Shown in pieces: positions 54,424-64,000 of a stretch of DNA of 64,000 nt (positions are counted from its first letter, which is position 1; the number at the start of each line of letters is the position of its first letter). The notes under the pieces were generated by a model, which ran no database searches, had not been told where the DNA came from, and worked only from the letters and a program-made list of their open reading frames with translations. The translations under genes and the position numbers were made by a program. Where the stretch lies: assembly GCA_963721175.1 (NCBI GenBank), contig CAVRIG010000025.1:1-64000 (forward strand), written 5' to 3'. The DNA comes from Aliishimia sp963721175 (GTDB taxonomy: Bacteria; Pseudomonadota; Alphaproteobacteria; Rhodobacterales; Rhodobacteraceae).

Positions 54424-55461
54424 ATGGGTGAATTCTTGACAACTCCGGCGGGCATCGGCGTGCTGATCCTGGCCCAGGTGCTGGGTGTCGTGGCCTTCGT
54501 CATGCTGTCGCTCCTGTTCCTGGTCTATGGCGATCGCAAGATCTGGGCCGCGGTCCAGTTGCGGCGCGGCCCGAATGTCGTCGGCGCCTACGGCCTGCTG
54601 CAGACCGTGGCCGATGCGCTGAAGTACGTGGTCAAGGAGATCGTGATTCCCGCGGGCTCCGACCGGGCGGTCTTCCTGCTGGCGCCGATGCTGAGCTTCG
54701 TGCTGGCCCTCATCGTGTGGGCGGTGATCCCGTTCAACGAAGGCTGGGTCCTGTCCGACATCAACGTGGCGATTCTCTACGTTTTCGCGATCTCCTCGCT
54801 GGAAGTCTACGGTGTCATCATGGGCGGTTGGGCGTCCAACTCGAAATATCCGTTCCTGGGCAGCCTGCGCTCGGCCGCGCAGATGATCTCCTACGAGGTC
54901 TCGATCGGGCTCATCATCATCGGCGTCATCATCTCGACCGGATCGATGAACTTCAGCGGCATCGTCGCGGCGCAGAAAGGCGACTACGGTCTCTTCTCGT
55001 GGTACTGGCTGCCGCATTTCCCGATGGTCTTTCTCTTCTTCATCTCCGCACTCGCCGAGACGAACCGCCCGCCCTTCGACCTGCCGGAGGCGGAATCGGA
55101 ACTCGTCGCGGGCTACCAGGTGGAGTATTCCTCCACGCTGTTCCTGCTCTTCATGGCCGGCGAATACATCGCGATCTTCCTGATGTGCGCGCTCACCTCG
55201 CTGATGTTCTTCGGGGGCTGGCTGTCGCCGATCCCGGGGCTTCCCGACGGGGTGCTCTGGATGGTCGCGAAGATGGCGTTCTTCTTCTTCATCTTCGCGA
55301 TGGTGAAGGCGATCACACCGCGTTACCGCTACGATCAACTCATGCGGATCGGCTGGAAGGTGTTTCTGCCCTTCTCGCTGGTCTGGGTGGTCTTCGTGGC
55401 CTTTGCGGCGAAATTCGACTGGTTCTGGGGGGCCTATGCCCGCTGGCCGATTGGAGGTTGA
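54424..55461 (+). CDS. nuoH: NADH-quinone oxidoreductase subunit H
   Basis: The 345-residue ND1-type membrane subunit that forms the quinone entry and links the two arms. I choose the ATG at 54424 (MGEFLTTPAGIGVLILAQVL); a GTG at 54415 would add three residues. Signature sequences: YGDRKIWAAVQLRRGPNVVG, LLQTVADALKYVVKEIVIPA, SLEVYGVIMGGWASNSKYPF, SAAQMISYEVSIGLIIIGVI, and SALAETNRPPFDLPEAESEL with GYQVEYSSTLFLLFMAGEYI. Eight or nine helices are visible. It is followed three bases later by nuoI. Confidence 0.97.
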   Translation: MGEFLTTPAGIGVLILAQVLGVVAFVMLSLLFLVYGDRKIWAAVQLRRGPNVVGAYGLLQTVADALKYVVKEIVIPAGSDRAVFLLAPMLSFVLALIVWAVIPFNEGWVLSDINVAILYVFAISSLEVYGVIMGGWASNSKYPFLGSLRSAAQMISYEVSIGLIIIGVIISTGSMNFSGIVAAQKGDYGLFSWYWLPHFPMVFLFFISALAETNRPPFDLPEAESELVAGYQVEYSSTLFLLFMAGEYIAIFLMCALTSLMFFGGWLSPIPGLPDGVLWMVAKMAFFFFIFAMVKAITPRYRYDQLMRIGWKVFLPFSLVWVVFVAFAAKFDWFWGAYARWPIGG

Positions 55462-55464
55462 GCT

Positions 55465-55960
55465 ATGACGCAGATGGACTACACCCGCGCCGCCAAGTAC
55501 TTCCTGCTTCAGGACGTCTGGGTCGGCATGAAGCTGGGGCTCAAGTACTTCTTTGCGCCCAAGACCACCGTCAACTACCCGCACGAAAAGGGCCCGCTGT
55601 CGCCGCGGTTCCGGGGCGAACATGCCCTGCGCCGATATCCGAACGGCGAGGAACGCTGCATCGCCTGCAAGCTCTGCGAGGCGATCTGCCCTGCGCAGGC
55701 GATCACCATCGATGCGGAGCCGCGCGCGGACGGCTCGCGCCGCACCACGCGCTACGACATCGACATGACGAAATGCATCTATTGCGGTTTCTGCCAGGAG
55801 GCGTGCCCGGTCGATGCCATCGTCGAAGGCCCCAACTTCGAATTCTCGACCGAGACGCGCGAGGAGCTGTACTATGACAAGGAAAAGCTTCTGGCCAACG
55901 GCGACCGCTGGGAAGTCCGAGATCGCCCGCAACCTCGAGATGGACGCGCCCTACCGATGA
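55465..55960 (+). CDS. nuoI: NADH-quinone oxidoreductase subunit I, one frameshift near the C-terminus
   Basis: A 164-residue ferredoxin-type subunit with clusters N6a and N6b. Start MTQMDYTRAAKYFLLQDVWV, then KTTVNYPHEKGPLSPRFRGE, and two 4Fe-4S motifs ERCIACKLCEAICPAQAI and TKCIYCGFCQEACPVDAIVE. After LLYYDKEKLLANGDRWE-like sequence an extra base near 55915 shifts the frame; removing it gives the standard ending SEIARNLEMDAPYR with TGA at 55958-55960. The uncorrected frame runs on to 55974 with unrelated residues. Confidence 0.95.
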
Positions 55961-55970
55961 GCCCCCGCAG

Positions 55971-56378
55971 ATGACCAACGCCAAGTCCCCGTTCGAGCTG
56001 ATGATGGAGCAGGCGCAGGACGATGGCGCGGGCCGTTTCCGGCGATGGAGGCATTCTCGCCCAAGGGGTTCGAGAAGATGTGGCCGACGATGCCCAAGGA
56101 GATGATGGAGACGGTCTTGGGCAACAAGGTCAACGAGAACGGGCTCGACGCGAAGACGCGGCTGATGCTGACGCTGGCGGGGCTGACGATGCAGGGCGCG
56201 CAGAACGAGATGGCCGTGCGCCAGACCGTGCGCCACCTGCTCGAGGCCGGGCGCCACGAAGCAGCAGATCGACGAGACCATCGGCATGATGGCGATGTTC
56301 GCGGGCCTGCCGGCCATGACCCGCGCGATGGAATCGCCAGCGACGTGCTGACGAAGACGAGAAAGGACGAGGACATGA
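55971..56378 (+). CDS. carboxymuconolactone-decarboxylase-family (AhpD-like) protein between nuoI and nuoJ, frameshifted
   Basis: A protein of about 133 residues starting MTNAKSPFELMMEQAQD. The helical core is of the CMD family: FEKMWPTMPKEMMETVLGNK, AKTRLMLTLAGLTMQGAQNE, RQTVRHLLEAGATKQQIDET and IGMMAMFAGLPAMTRAMEIA. AhpD-like relatives use a CxxC pair; no such Cys pair is seen here, so it resembles the cysteine-free gamma-carboxymuconolactone decarboxylase type and a redox role is unlikely. Several one-base shifts break it (about 56022, 56033, 56252, 56330), and the stop is inferred to overlap the nuoJ ATG. Role in the nuo operon unknown. Confidence 0.7.
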
Positions 56379-56982
56379 CCGTATTCGCCTTCTACCTCTT
56401 TGCCATCTGCGTGATCGCGGGCGGGCTCTTCACCGTCATCAGCCGCAACCCGGTGCATTCGGTGCTGTGGCTGATCCTGGCCTTCCTCTGCTCCGCGGGG
56501 CTGTTCGTGCTGCTGGGCGCCGAATTCGTCGCGATGCTGCTGATCATCGTCTATGTCGGCGCGGTCGCGGTGCTGTTCCTCTTCGTGGTGATGATGCTGG
56601 ACGTCGATTTCGCCGAGCTGAAGGCGGAGATGGCGAAATACATGCCGCTGGCGCTGCTGATCGGGCGTGGTCATCCTGATGCAGTTCGGCATGGCCTTCG
56701 GCGCCTGGGAGACGCAACGCAGGCGGCCGAGGGGCTGCGCGCGCAGGTGACGCCCGTGGACCGGCACAACACCGCAGGCGCTGGGCATGATCCTCTATGA
56801 CCAGTACTTCCTGCTGTTCCAGCTGGCCGGGCTGATCCTGCTGGTGGCGATGATCGGCGCGATCGTGCTGACGCTGCGCCACCGCGTCGGACGTCAAGCG
56901 GCAGAACGTGCTGGCGCAGATGTACCGCGATCCGGCCAAGGCGATGGAACTGAGGGACGTGAAACCGGGGCAGGGGCTGTAA
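56375..56982 (+). CDS. nuoJ: NADH-quinone oxidoreductase subunit J, several frameshifts
   Basis: The ND6-type membrane subunit of about 200 residues. Start MTVFAFYLFAICVIAGGLFT, then SRNPVHSVLWLILAFLCSAG, FVLLGAEFVAMLLIIVYVGA and VAVLFLFVVMMLDVDFAELK, the key helix with the conserved pi-bulge Gly-Tyr region. From 56666 onward the frame must change about four times (near 56666, 56715, 56775, 56893) to read VVILMQFGMAFGAWE, then NTQALGMILYDQYFLLFQLA, GLILLVAMIGAIVLTLRHR and the ending AMELRDVKPGQGL at 56982. Nearly all changes are single extra G or C bases. Confidence 0.9.
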
Positions 56983-57131
56983 GCGCCGCGCCGTTCGACG
57001 GACAACGCGGTCGTCAAGAAAACGCACGCAATTGTCGTGCTGTTGTCGTGCTGATCGTCGTCTTCGGCGGACGGCTAGACAAACTCCGGCCAAGACGCAG
57101 AACAGAGACGGGCGCAGACCCGAGGGACGAC

Positions 57132-57437
57132 ATGATCGGACTTGAACATTATCTGACGGTCGCGGCGACGCTGTTCGTCATCGGCATCTTCGGGCTTTTC
57201 CTGAACCGCAAGAACGTCATCATCCTGCTGATGAGCATCGAGCTGATGCTGCTGGCGGTGAACATCAACTTCGTCGCCTTCTCCAGCTTTCTGGGCGATC
57301 TGGTGGGGCAGGTCTTCACGCTGTTCGTGCTGACCGTCGCCGCGGCCGAGGCCGCGATCGGCCTTGCGATCCTGGTCTGCTTCTTCCGCAACCGCGGCAC
57401 CATCGCGGTCGAAGACGTCAACGTGATGAAGGGCTGA
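57132..57437 (+). CDS. nuoK: NADH-quinone oxidoreductase subunit K
   Basis: The 101-residue ND4L-type subunit with three helices: MIGLEHYLTVAATLFVIGIF, then NVIILLMSIELMLLAVNINF containing the proton-pathway Glu, and GQVFTLFVLTVAAAEAAIGL with a second conserved Glu. The frame is intact. The 150-base gap after nuoJ contains no recognisable gene. nuoL begins four bases after its stop. Confidence 0.97.
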   Translation: MIGLEHYLTVAATLFVIGIFGLFLNRKNVIILLMSIELMLLAVNINFVAFSSFLGDLVGQVFTLFVLTVAAAEAAIGLAILVCFFRNRGTIAVEDVNVMKG

Positions 57438-57441
57438 GATC

Positions 57442-59615
57442 ATGGAAACCATCATCCTCTTCGCCCCGCTGGTCGGCGCGCTGATCTGCGGCTTCGGCTG
57501 GAAGCTCATCGGCGAGAAGGCCGCGCAGTGGATCGCCACCGGGCTGCTGTTCCTGGCCGCGTTCCTGTCGCTGGATCGTGTTCCTGAGCTTCGACGGCGT
57601 GACCGAGCAGATCCAGATCCTGCGCTGGATCGAAAGCGGGCACGCTGAGCACCGACTGGGCGATCCGGCTGGACCGGCTGACCGCGATCATGCTGATCGT
57701 GATCACCACCGTCTCCAGCGCTCGTGCATCTCTATTCCTTCGGCTACATGGCCCATGACGACAATTTCAAGGAAGGCGAGAGCTACGCGCCGCGCTTCTT
57801 CGCCTATCTGTCGTTCTTCACCTTCGCGATGCTGATGCTGGTGACCGCCGACAACCTCGTGCAGATGTTCTTCGGCTGGGAAGGCGTGGGCGTCGCGTCC
57901 TACCTGCTGATCGGGTTCTACTACCGCAAGCCCTCGGCCAATGCCGCCGCGATCAAGGCCTTCGTGGTCAACCGGGTCGGCGATTTCGGCTTCGCGCTGG
58001 GCATCTTCGCGCTGTTCTTCCTGACCGACATCATCCGCTTCGACGACATCTTCGCCGCCGCGCCCGAACTGGCGGAGACGCAGATCACCTTCCTCTGGAC
58101 CGACTGGAACGCGGCCGAACCTGATCGCCTTCCTGCTGTTCATCGGCGCGATGGGCAAATCGGCGCAGCTGTTCCTGCACACCTGGCTGCCGGACGCGAT
58201 GGAAGGCCCGACGCCCGGTGTCGGCGCTGATCCACGCGGCGACGATGGTGACGGCGGGCGTGTTCCTTGTCTGCCGCATGTCGCCGCTGATGGAATTCGC
58301 GCCCGAGGCGCATGACCTTCGTCACCTTCATCGGCGCCACCACCGCGTTCTTCGCCGCGACCGTCGGCCTGGTGCAGAACGACATCAAGCGCGTGATCGC
58401 CTATTCGACCTGTTCGCAGCTCGGCTACATGTTCGTGGCCGCCGGCGTGGGCGTCTATTCGGCGGCGATGTTCCACCTGCTGACCCACGCCTTCTTCAAG
58501 GCGATGCTGTTCCTCGGCGCGGGCTCGGTCATCCACGCGATGCACCACGAGCAGGACATGCGCAACTACGGCGGGCTGCGCAAGAAGATCCCCTATACCT
58601 TCTGGGCGATGATGATCGGCACGCTGGCGATCACCGGCGTCGGCATTCCGCTGACCCATATCGGGTTTGCCGGGTTCCTGTCGCAAGGACGCGATCATCG
58701 AAAGCGCCTGGGCCGGACGGATCGCGGCTATCGGCTTCTGGATGCTGGTCGATCGCGGCGGCGTTGACCAGCTTCTACAGCTGGCGGCTGATGTTCCTGA
58801 CCTTCTTCGGCAAGCCGCGCGGCGACAAGCACACCCACGAGCATGCCCATGAAAGCCCGATGGCGATGCTGGTCCCGCTGGGCGTGCTGGCGCTTGGCGC
58901 GGTCTTCGCCGGCATGATCTGGTACAACAGCTTCTTCGGCCAGCCGACGCAGATGGGCCGAGTTCTTCGGCATTCCGGTGCGCCGAGGCGGGCGCGCACG
59001 CAGAGGAGGCAGGCGAACATGGCGAGGCGCGCAGCAGGACGCGCCGACGGACGACCGCGGCCGAAGAGGCGCACGGCGACGGGCCGACACCACAGGCGGC
59101 GACGTCATCGAAGGCGATCAGGACGAGGGCGAGCACCACTACGTGTTCACCGGCGCACCGGGCGAGGGCGCGCTCTACATGGCCCGGACAACCACGTGCT
59201 CGACGACGCGCACACAGCGCCGGTCTGGGTCAAGGTCGCGCCGTTCGTCGCGATGCTGCTGGGGCTTGCTGATGGCGCTACTGTTCTACATCGTGAACCC
59301 GTCCCTGCCGAGCAGCCTCGCGGAGAACCAGCGGCCGCTCTACCTCTTCCTGCTAGAACAAGTGGTACTTCGACGAGGTCTACGACGTCATCTTCGTCCG
59401 CCCCGCCAAGGCCTGGGCCGCGTTCCTGTGGAAGCGCGGCGACGGCGCGACGATCGACGGCGGCATCAACGGCGTCGCGATGGGCATCATCCCGTTCTTC
59501 ACCCGCCTCGCGGGCCGCGCGCAGTCCGGCTACATCTTCACCTATGCCTTCGCCATGGTGATCGGGATCGCGGTGCTGGTCACCTGGATGACGCTGGGCG
59601 GAGGGGCCGAACTGA
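57442..59615 (+). CDS. nuoL: NADH-quinone oxidoreductase subunit L, many frameshifts
   Basis: The largest antiporter-like subunit, about 715 residues when reconstructed. Landmarks in order: METIILFAPLVGALICGFGW, DRLTAIMLIVITTVSS, HLYSFGYMAHDDNFKEGESY, FFGWEGVGVASYLLIGFYYR (key Glu), KAFVVNRVGDFGFALGIFAL (key Lys), QLFLHTWLPDAMEGPTPVSA, LVQNDIKRVIAYSTCSQLGY, LTHAFFKAMLFLGAGSVIHA. Then a His/Glu-rich loop (HTHEHAHESP, EAGEHGEA, GDQDEGEHHY) and the lateral-helix end KWYFDEVYDVIFVRPAKAWA. About a dozen one-base insertions break it (57572, 57645, 57718, 58120, 58220, 58310, 58685, 58748, 58960 and others). The inferred TGA at 59613 overlaps nuoM. Confidence 0.9.
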
Positions 59616-61164
59616 TGGACAACCTCCTCTCCATCACGCTGATCATCCCCGCGCTCGCGGCACTGATCCTGGCGCTGTTCCTGCGGGGCGACGACGCGGC
59701 CGCGCAGCGCAACGCGAAATGGCTGGCGCTGATCGCGACCTCCGCCACGTTCCTGATCTCGCTCTTCATCCTCTTCGGCTTCGATCCGAACGACACCGGG
59801 TTCCAGTTCGTCGAGGAAGCGCGACTGGATCTTCGGGCTGAACTACAAGCTGGGCGTCGACGGGATCTCGGTCCTGTTCGTGATGCTGACGACCTTCATC
59901 ATGCCGCTGGCGATCCTGGCGAGCTGGGACGTGACGACGCGCGTCAAGGAATACATGATCGCGTTCCTCGTGCTGGAAACGCTGATGCTGGGCGTCTTCA
60001 TGGCGCTGGATCTGGTGCTGTTCTACCTCTTCTTCGAGGCGGGGCTGATCCCGATGTTCCTGATCATCGGGATCTGGGGCGGGAAGGAGCGGATCTATGC
60101 GTCCTTCAAGTTCTTCCTCTACACCTTCCTCGGCTCGGTTCTGATGCTGGTCGCGATGGTCGGCGATGTATGTCGACGCGGGCACCACCGACATCGTGCA
60201 CGCTCCTGAACCACCAGTTCGGATCGGAGACGCTGTCGCGTGCTGGGCATCCAGGTCGTGGGCGGGCTGCAGACGCTGCTGTTCCTCGCCTTCTTCGCCA
60301 GCTTCGCGGTGAAGATGCCGATGTGGCCGGTGCACACCTGGCTGCCCGACGCGCACGTGCAGGCACCGACCGCAGGGTCGGTCGTGCTGGCGGCGATCCT
60401 GCTGAAGATGGGCGGCTACGGCTTCCTGCGGTTCTCGCTGCCGATGTTCCCCGTGGGGTCGGAGGTGATGACGCCGCTGGTCTTCTGGATGAGCGCCATC
60501 GCCATCGTCTACACCTCGCTGGTGGCGCTGGTGCAGGAGGACATGAAGAAGCTGATCGCCTATTCGTCCGTCGCGCATATGGGGTTACGTGACGATGGGG
60601 ATCTTCGCGGCGAACCAGCAGGGGATCGACGGCGCGATCTTTCAGATGCTCAGCCACGGCTTCATCTCCGGCGCGCTCTTTCTCTGCGTCGGCGTGATCT
60701 ACGACCGGATGCATACGCGCGACATCGACGCCTATGGCGGACTGGTGAACCGGATGCCGGCCTATGCGCTGATCTTCATGCTCTTCACGATGGCCAATGT
60801 CGGGCTGCCGGGCACGTCCGGGTTCGTCGGCGAATTCCTGACGCTGATGGCGACCTTCCAGGTCAACACCTGGGTGGCGGCGGTGGCGACGACGGGCGTG
60901 ATCCTGTCGGCGGCCTATGCGCTCTGGCTCTATCGCCGGGTGGTCTTGGGCGACCTGATCAAGGAGAGCCTGAAGACGATCACCGACATGAACGGCCGCG
61001 AGAAGGCGATCTTCGCGCCGCTCGTGGTGATGACGCTGCTGCTGGGCGTCTATCCGGCGCTGGCGCTCGACGTCATCGGCCCATCGGTCGAAGCGCTGGT
61101 CTCGCAATACGACACGGCCCTGGCCGCGGCAGAAGCCGCCAGCCAGGTGGCCGAGAACAACTGA
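59615..61164 (+). CDS. nuoM: NADH-quinone oxidoreductase subunit M, several frameshifts
   Basis: An antiporter-like proton-pumping subunit of about 514 residues. It starts MDNLLSITLIIPALAALILA with the ATG overlapping the nuoL stop. Landmarks: DWIFGLNYKLGVDGISVLFV, LDLVLFYLFFEAGLIPMFLI (key Glu), GGKERIYASFKFFLYTFLGS (key Lys), MPMWPVHTWLPDAHVQAPTA, VALVQEDMKKLIAYSSVAHM, GLPGTSGFVGEFLTLMATFQ. Single extra bases at about 59820, 60165, 60200, 60240 and 60588 interrupt the frame; from 60600 to the stop it is intact. Confidence 0.93.
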
Positions 61165-61175
61165 GGGGTGTGGGC

Positions 61176-62617
61176 ATGAGTGCCGATCTGAACACGATCC
61201 TGCCCGAAATCGTTCTGGCGATCTATGCCTTGCTGGGCTTGCTGGGCGCGGTCTACACCGGGAAGGATCGCGTCGCGTCGATGCTGCTCTGGGCCACTGC
61301 GGCACTCATGCTGGCGCTGGCACTCTGGATCGGACTGAACGGCACCGGGGCGCACAGGGCGTTCGGCGGGATGTATCGTCGATGATGCGTTCTCGCGCTT
61401 TGCCAAGGTCTTGATCCTCGTCGCTGCCGCTGCCGTGCTCCTGATGAGCGAAGGCTACATGACCGCGCGCGGGTTGCTGCGTTTCGAGTACCCGATGCTG
61501 GTGGCGCTTGCCGTGATCGGCATGATGGTCATGGTGTCGGCGGCGGACCTGATGACCCTCTACATGGGGCTGGAGCTGCAGTCGCTGGCGCTCTATGTCG
61601 TCGCGGCGCTGCGGCGGGACTCCGCGCGGTCGACCGAAGCGGGGCTCAAGTATTTCGTGCTCGGGCGCGCTCTCCTCGGGGCTGCTGCTCTATGGCGCCT
61701 CGCTGGTCTATGGCTATTCCGGCACGACGCTCTTTTCCGGCATCATCCAGACCGCGGTGCATGGCGAGGTGTCGATCGGGCTGCTCTTCGGCCTCGTGTT
61801 CCTGATATCCGGATTTGCGTTCAAGGTATCGGCCGTGCCGTTCCACATGTGGACGCCGGATGTCTACGAAGGCTCGCCCACGCCGGTCACCGCCTTCTTC
61901 GCCACGGCGCCCAAGGTCGCGGCGATGGGGCTTTTCGCGCGGGTCATGCACGACGCCTTCGGCCTGGCGGTGGCGGATTGGCAGCAGGTCGTGGCGCTGC
62001 TGTCGATCCTGTCGATGTTCCTTGGCGCCATCGCCGCGATCGGCCAGACCAACATCAAGCGGCTGATGGCTTATTCCTCGATCGCGCATATGGGATATGC
62101 GCTGATCGGGCTCGCCGCCGGCACCGAGGCGGGCGTGCAGGCGATGCTGGTCTACCTCGCGATTTACGTGACGATGAACGTGGGGACCTTCGCCTTCATC
62201 CTGATGATGGAGAAGGACGGTCAGCCCGTCACCGACATCGCCGCCTTGAACCTTTACGCCAAGCACGAGCCGGGCAAGGCGCTGGCGATGCTGGTGCTGC
62301 TCTTCTCTCTGGCCGGCGTTCCGCCCATGCTGGGGTTCTTCGCCAAGCTGGGCGTCTGGCTTGCGGCGGTCGACGCGGGGCTCACCTGGCTCGTCATCGG
62401 GTCGGCCATCGCCTCCGCCATCGGCGCCTACTACTACTTGCGCATCGTGTTCCTGATGTATTTCGGAGAGGATCGGGGGGAGCCGCTGGATGGCGGCCGG
62501 TCGCCGGTGCTCTGGGGCTTTCTGGCGGCGTCTGCGGCCGTGATGGTGGTCGGGGTGATCAATCTCTTCGGTATCGAGGGCGCGGCGGCCGCGGCCGCGA
62601 CGGCGCTCGTCAACTGA
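61176..62617 (+). CDS. nuoN: NADH-quinone oxidoreductase subunit N, two frameshifts
   Basis: The ND2-type antiporter-like subunit, about 480 residues. It begins MSADLNTILPEIVLAIYALL; one extra base near 61378 leads on to DDAFSRFAKVLILVAAAAVL, and LMTLYMGLELQSLALYVVAA with the key Glu follows. Another extra base near 61671 returns the frame to GALSSGLLLYGASLVYGYSG, FAFKVSAVPFHMWTPDVYEG, GQTNIKRLMAYSSIAHMGYA and FSLAGVPPMLGFFAKLGVWL. It is the last nuo gene; birA follows after 48 bases. Confidence 0.95.
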
Positions 62618-62665
62618 GACCTCCGCGCATGCTACGGTGGCCGGAGCCTCCGGCGGGAGTTTGCC

Positions 62666-63436
62666 TTGCCAAGTGAAGACGGGACGTGGCCCGACGGCTA
62701 CGCGCGCATGGTGCTGGAGGAAACCGACAGCACCATGGCCGAGGCACGTCGGCGTGCGCCGGCGATAGCCGGGCCGACATGGATCATGGCGCGACGTCAG
62801 ACGGCGGGACATGGCCGTCGCGGCCGGGCCTGGGCGATGCCGGAGGGCAATTTCGCGGCGACGCTGGTGTTGCCGCGTCCGGTCACGGCCCTGGCCGCGG
62901 CGCAGCGGTCCTTCGTCGCAGCGCTCGCGTTGTATCACGCGCTGCGCTCGAGGGTCGAGCCCGACGCTGCGGGCGCCGACCGGATCCGGTTGAAGTGGCC
63001 CAACGATGTGCTTGTGGATGGCGGCAAGATCGCCGGCATCCTCCTGGAGACCCACGGCAGTGGCGGGCAGCCGGCGCATCTCGCGATCGGCATCGGTGTC
63101 AATCTTGCGGCGGCGCCGCCCGCGGAGGCGCTCGAGACGGGTGCGGTGGTTCCGGCGGCGTTGTCGCAGTTTTGCGAGCCGCCGACGCCGGAGCAGTTCC
63201 TCGGGGATCTTGCCGTGTCCTATGCGCGTGAAGAGAGACGGTTCGTCGAGCTCGGGTTCGAGGAGACCCGGCGATCCTGGCTGTCGCGGGCGGCACGGCT
63301 GGGCGAGGCCATCAGGGTCAGGACCGGCACGCGCGAAGAGACCGGAATCTTCAGGGACGTGGACAAGGATGGACAGCTTGTTCTAGAGACGGCAGATGGC
63401 CGCAAGGTGATCCCTGCGGCGGAGGTGTTTTTCTGA
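62666..63436 (+). CDS. birA: biotin--[acetyl-CoA-carboxylase] ligase BirA (catalytic domain only)
   Basis: A 256-residue monofunctional biotin protein ligase without the DNA-binding domain of E. coli BirA. It is read from a TTG at 62666. Motifs: ETDSTMAEARRRAP, RQTAGHGRRGRAWAMPEGNF (the biotinyl-AMP binding glycine loop), RIRLKWPNDVLVDGGKIAGI (catalytic Lys, then GKIAGILLE), HLAIGIGVNLAAAP, and the C-terminal SH3-like part TREETGIFRDVDKDGQLVLE. It modifies biotin carrier domains such as MccA in this window. A more internal ATG at 62708 would cut the N-terminal strand. Confidence 0.93.
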   Translation: MPSEDGTWPDGYARMVLEETDSTMAEARRRAPAIAGPTWIMARRQTAGHGRRGRAWAMPEGNFAATLVLPRPVTALAAAQRSFVAALALYHALRSRVEPDAAGADRIRLKWPNDVLVDGGKIAGILLETHGSGGQPAHLAIGIGVNLAAAPPAEALETGAVVPAALSQFCEPPTPEQFLGDLAVSYAREERRFVELGFEETRRSWLSRAARLGEAIRVRTGTREETGIFRDVDKDGQLVLETADGRKVIPAAEVFF

Positions 63437-63452
63437 AAGACGGAGTGTGCGC

Positions 63453-64000
63453 ATGCTTCTGGCGATCGATTGCGGCAATACCAATACCGTCTTCGCGCTG
63501 TGGGACGGAGAGCGGTTCGTGTGCACCATGCGCACCTCGACCCATCACGCGCGCACGGCGGATGCCTATTTCACCTGGTTCTCGACTCTGCTGCAGCACT
63601 ACGGGATCACGCCGGAGATCACCGACGTGATCATTTCGTCCACCGTGCCCCGCGTGGTCTTCAACTTGCGCGTCTTCACCGATCAGTTCTTCGGGTGCCG
63701 CCCTTATGTCGTCGGCAAGCCCGATTGCCTGCTGCCGACCCAGCCGCGGGTCGACGAGGGCACGATCGTGGGGCCGGACCGGCTGGTGAACGCCGCCGGC
63801 GCGTTCGACCGACACGGCGGCAACCTCATCGTGGTGGACTTCGGCACCGCCACCACCTTCGACGTGGTGGCCCACGATGGCGCTTATGTGGGCGGCGTGA
63901 TCGCGCCCGGCGTCAATCTGAGCCTCGAGGCGCTGCACATGGCCGCTGCCGCGCTGCCTCATGTCGACATCACCAAGCCGCAGCGGGTGGTCGGCACAAA
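63453..64000 (+). CDS. coaX: type III pantothenate kinase, 3' end outside window
   Basis: The first 182 codons of a CoaX kinase, which phosphorylates pantothenate at the start of CoA synthesis. The N-terminal phosphate motif is MLLAIDCGNTNTVFALWDGE, followed by MRTSTHHARTADAYFTWFST, VIISSTVPRVVFNLRVFTDQ, the family motif DEGTIVGPDRLVNAAGAFDR, and IVVDFGTATTFDVVAHDGAY with VGGVIAPGVNLSLEALHMAA. The frame is intact to the window edge. The start is 16 bases after birA, the usual birA-coaX pair. Confidence 0.95.
   Translation, partial: MLLAIDCGNTNTVFALWDGERFVCTMRTSTHHARTADAYFTWFSTLLQHYGITPEITDVIISSTVPRVVFNLRVFTDQFFGCRPYVVGKPDCLLPTQPRVDEGTIVGPDRLVNAAGAFDRHGGNLIVVDFGTATTFDVVAHDGAYVGGVIAPGVNLSLEALHMAAAALPHVDITKPQRVVGT

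Noticed and set aside
54241..55932. 563-codon minus-strand frame over nuoH-nuoI
   Set aside because: Antisense of membrane and ferredoxin genes; charged low-complexity translation without any family motif.

Overview
The window is GC-rich DNA from an alphaproteobacterium, most likely a member of the Rhodobacteraceae (Roseobacter side). The reasons are an alphaproteobacterial nuo operon that carries the small Rhodobacteraceae-type genes DUF5333 and DUF5337, a Tat-exported TRAP binding protein, a complete leucine/isovalerate degradation operon, and two copies of a hairpin repeat of the kind scattered through roseobacter intergenic spaces. No rRNA, complete tRNA or CRISPR array was found.

Bases 1-6238 look like the right end of an integrative mobilizable element: a MobV/Pre-type relaxase cut by the window edge, small hypothetical genes, a decayed DUF932 gene, an AT-rich stretch with eroded coding traces, a truncated ParB-like gene and a tyrosine integrase. 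The integrase lies next to a 22-bp tRNA-Ser 3' end, which is the likely attachment site, and the old tRNA terminator follows. Bases 6589-9066 hold a DUF3883 protein, an IS6-family insertion sequence with no target duplication, and the C-terminal half of an AMP-forming acyl-CoA ligase cut off by that element. This is a rearrangement scar.

Bases 9.4-12.2 kb, on the minus strand, carry a CopG-type regulator with a palindromic operator, a PHB-depolymerase-family esterase and a C45-family acyltransferase/peptidase, all with many frameshifts. Then come a nitronate monooxygenase, a three-gene TRAP transporter whose large permease has a coiled-coil tail of about 330 residues, an SDR oxidoreductase, an ICMT-like methyltransferase, the proton-translocating transhydrogenase pntA-pntB, a DUF3422 membrane protein and a YeeE/YedE transporter. 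A peptide-type ABC transporter follows (binding protein and two permeases on minus, fused double ATPase on plus), with an ArgE-like deacetylase.

Bases 33.9-42.6 kb are one catabolic operon: isovaleryl-CoA dehydrogenase, acyl-CoA synthetase, 3-methylcrotonyl-CoA carboxylase beta and alpha, a glutathione S-transferase-like gene, HMG-CoA lyase and 3-methylglutaconyl-CoA hydratase. Together they take leucine-derived isovaleryl-CoA to acetoacetate and acetyl-CoA. A TTGACG-17-TTATAA promoter overlapping a palindrome precedes it.

Bases 43.0-62.6 kb are the 14-subunit complex I operon nuoA-N with ten extra genes inserted, followed by birA and coaX. NuoE has a C-terminal helix-hairpin-helix (H3TH-like) domain that is repeated in the neighbouring membrane-anchored protein.

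Single-base frameshifts are very common in parts of the window (about 2.7 kb, 6.9 kb, 9.4-12.1 kb, 30-36 kb, 44-48 kb, 55.9-61.7 kb) and absent over long stretches elsewhere. They hit essential complex I genes and most are explained by one extra G or C, so I treat them as probable sequence errors. Coordinates for such genes span the reconstructed gene.
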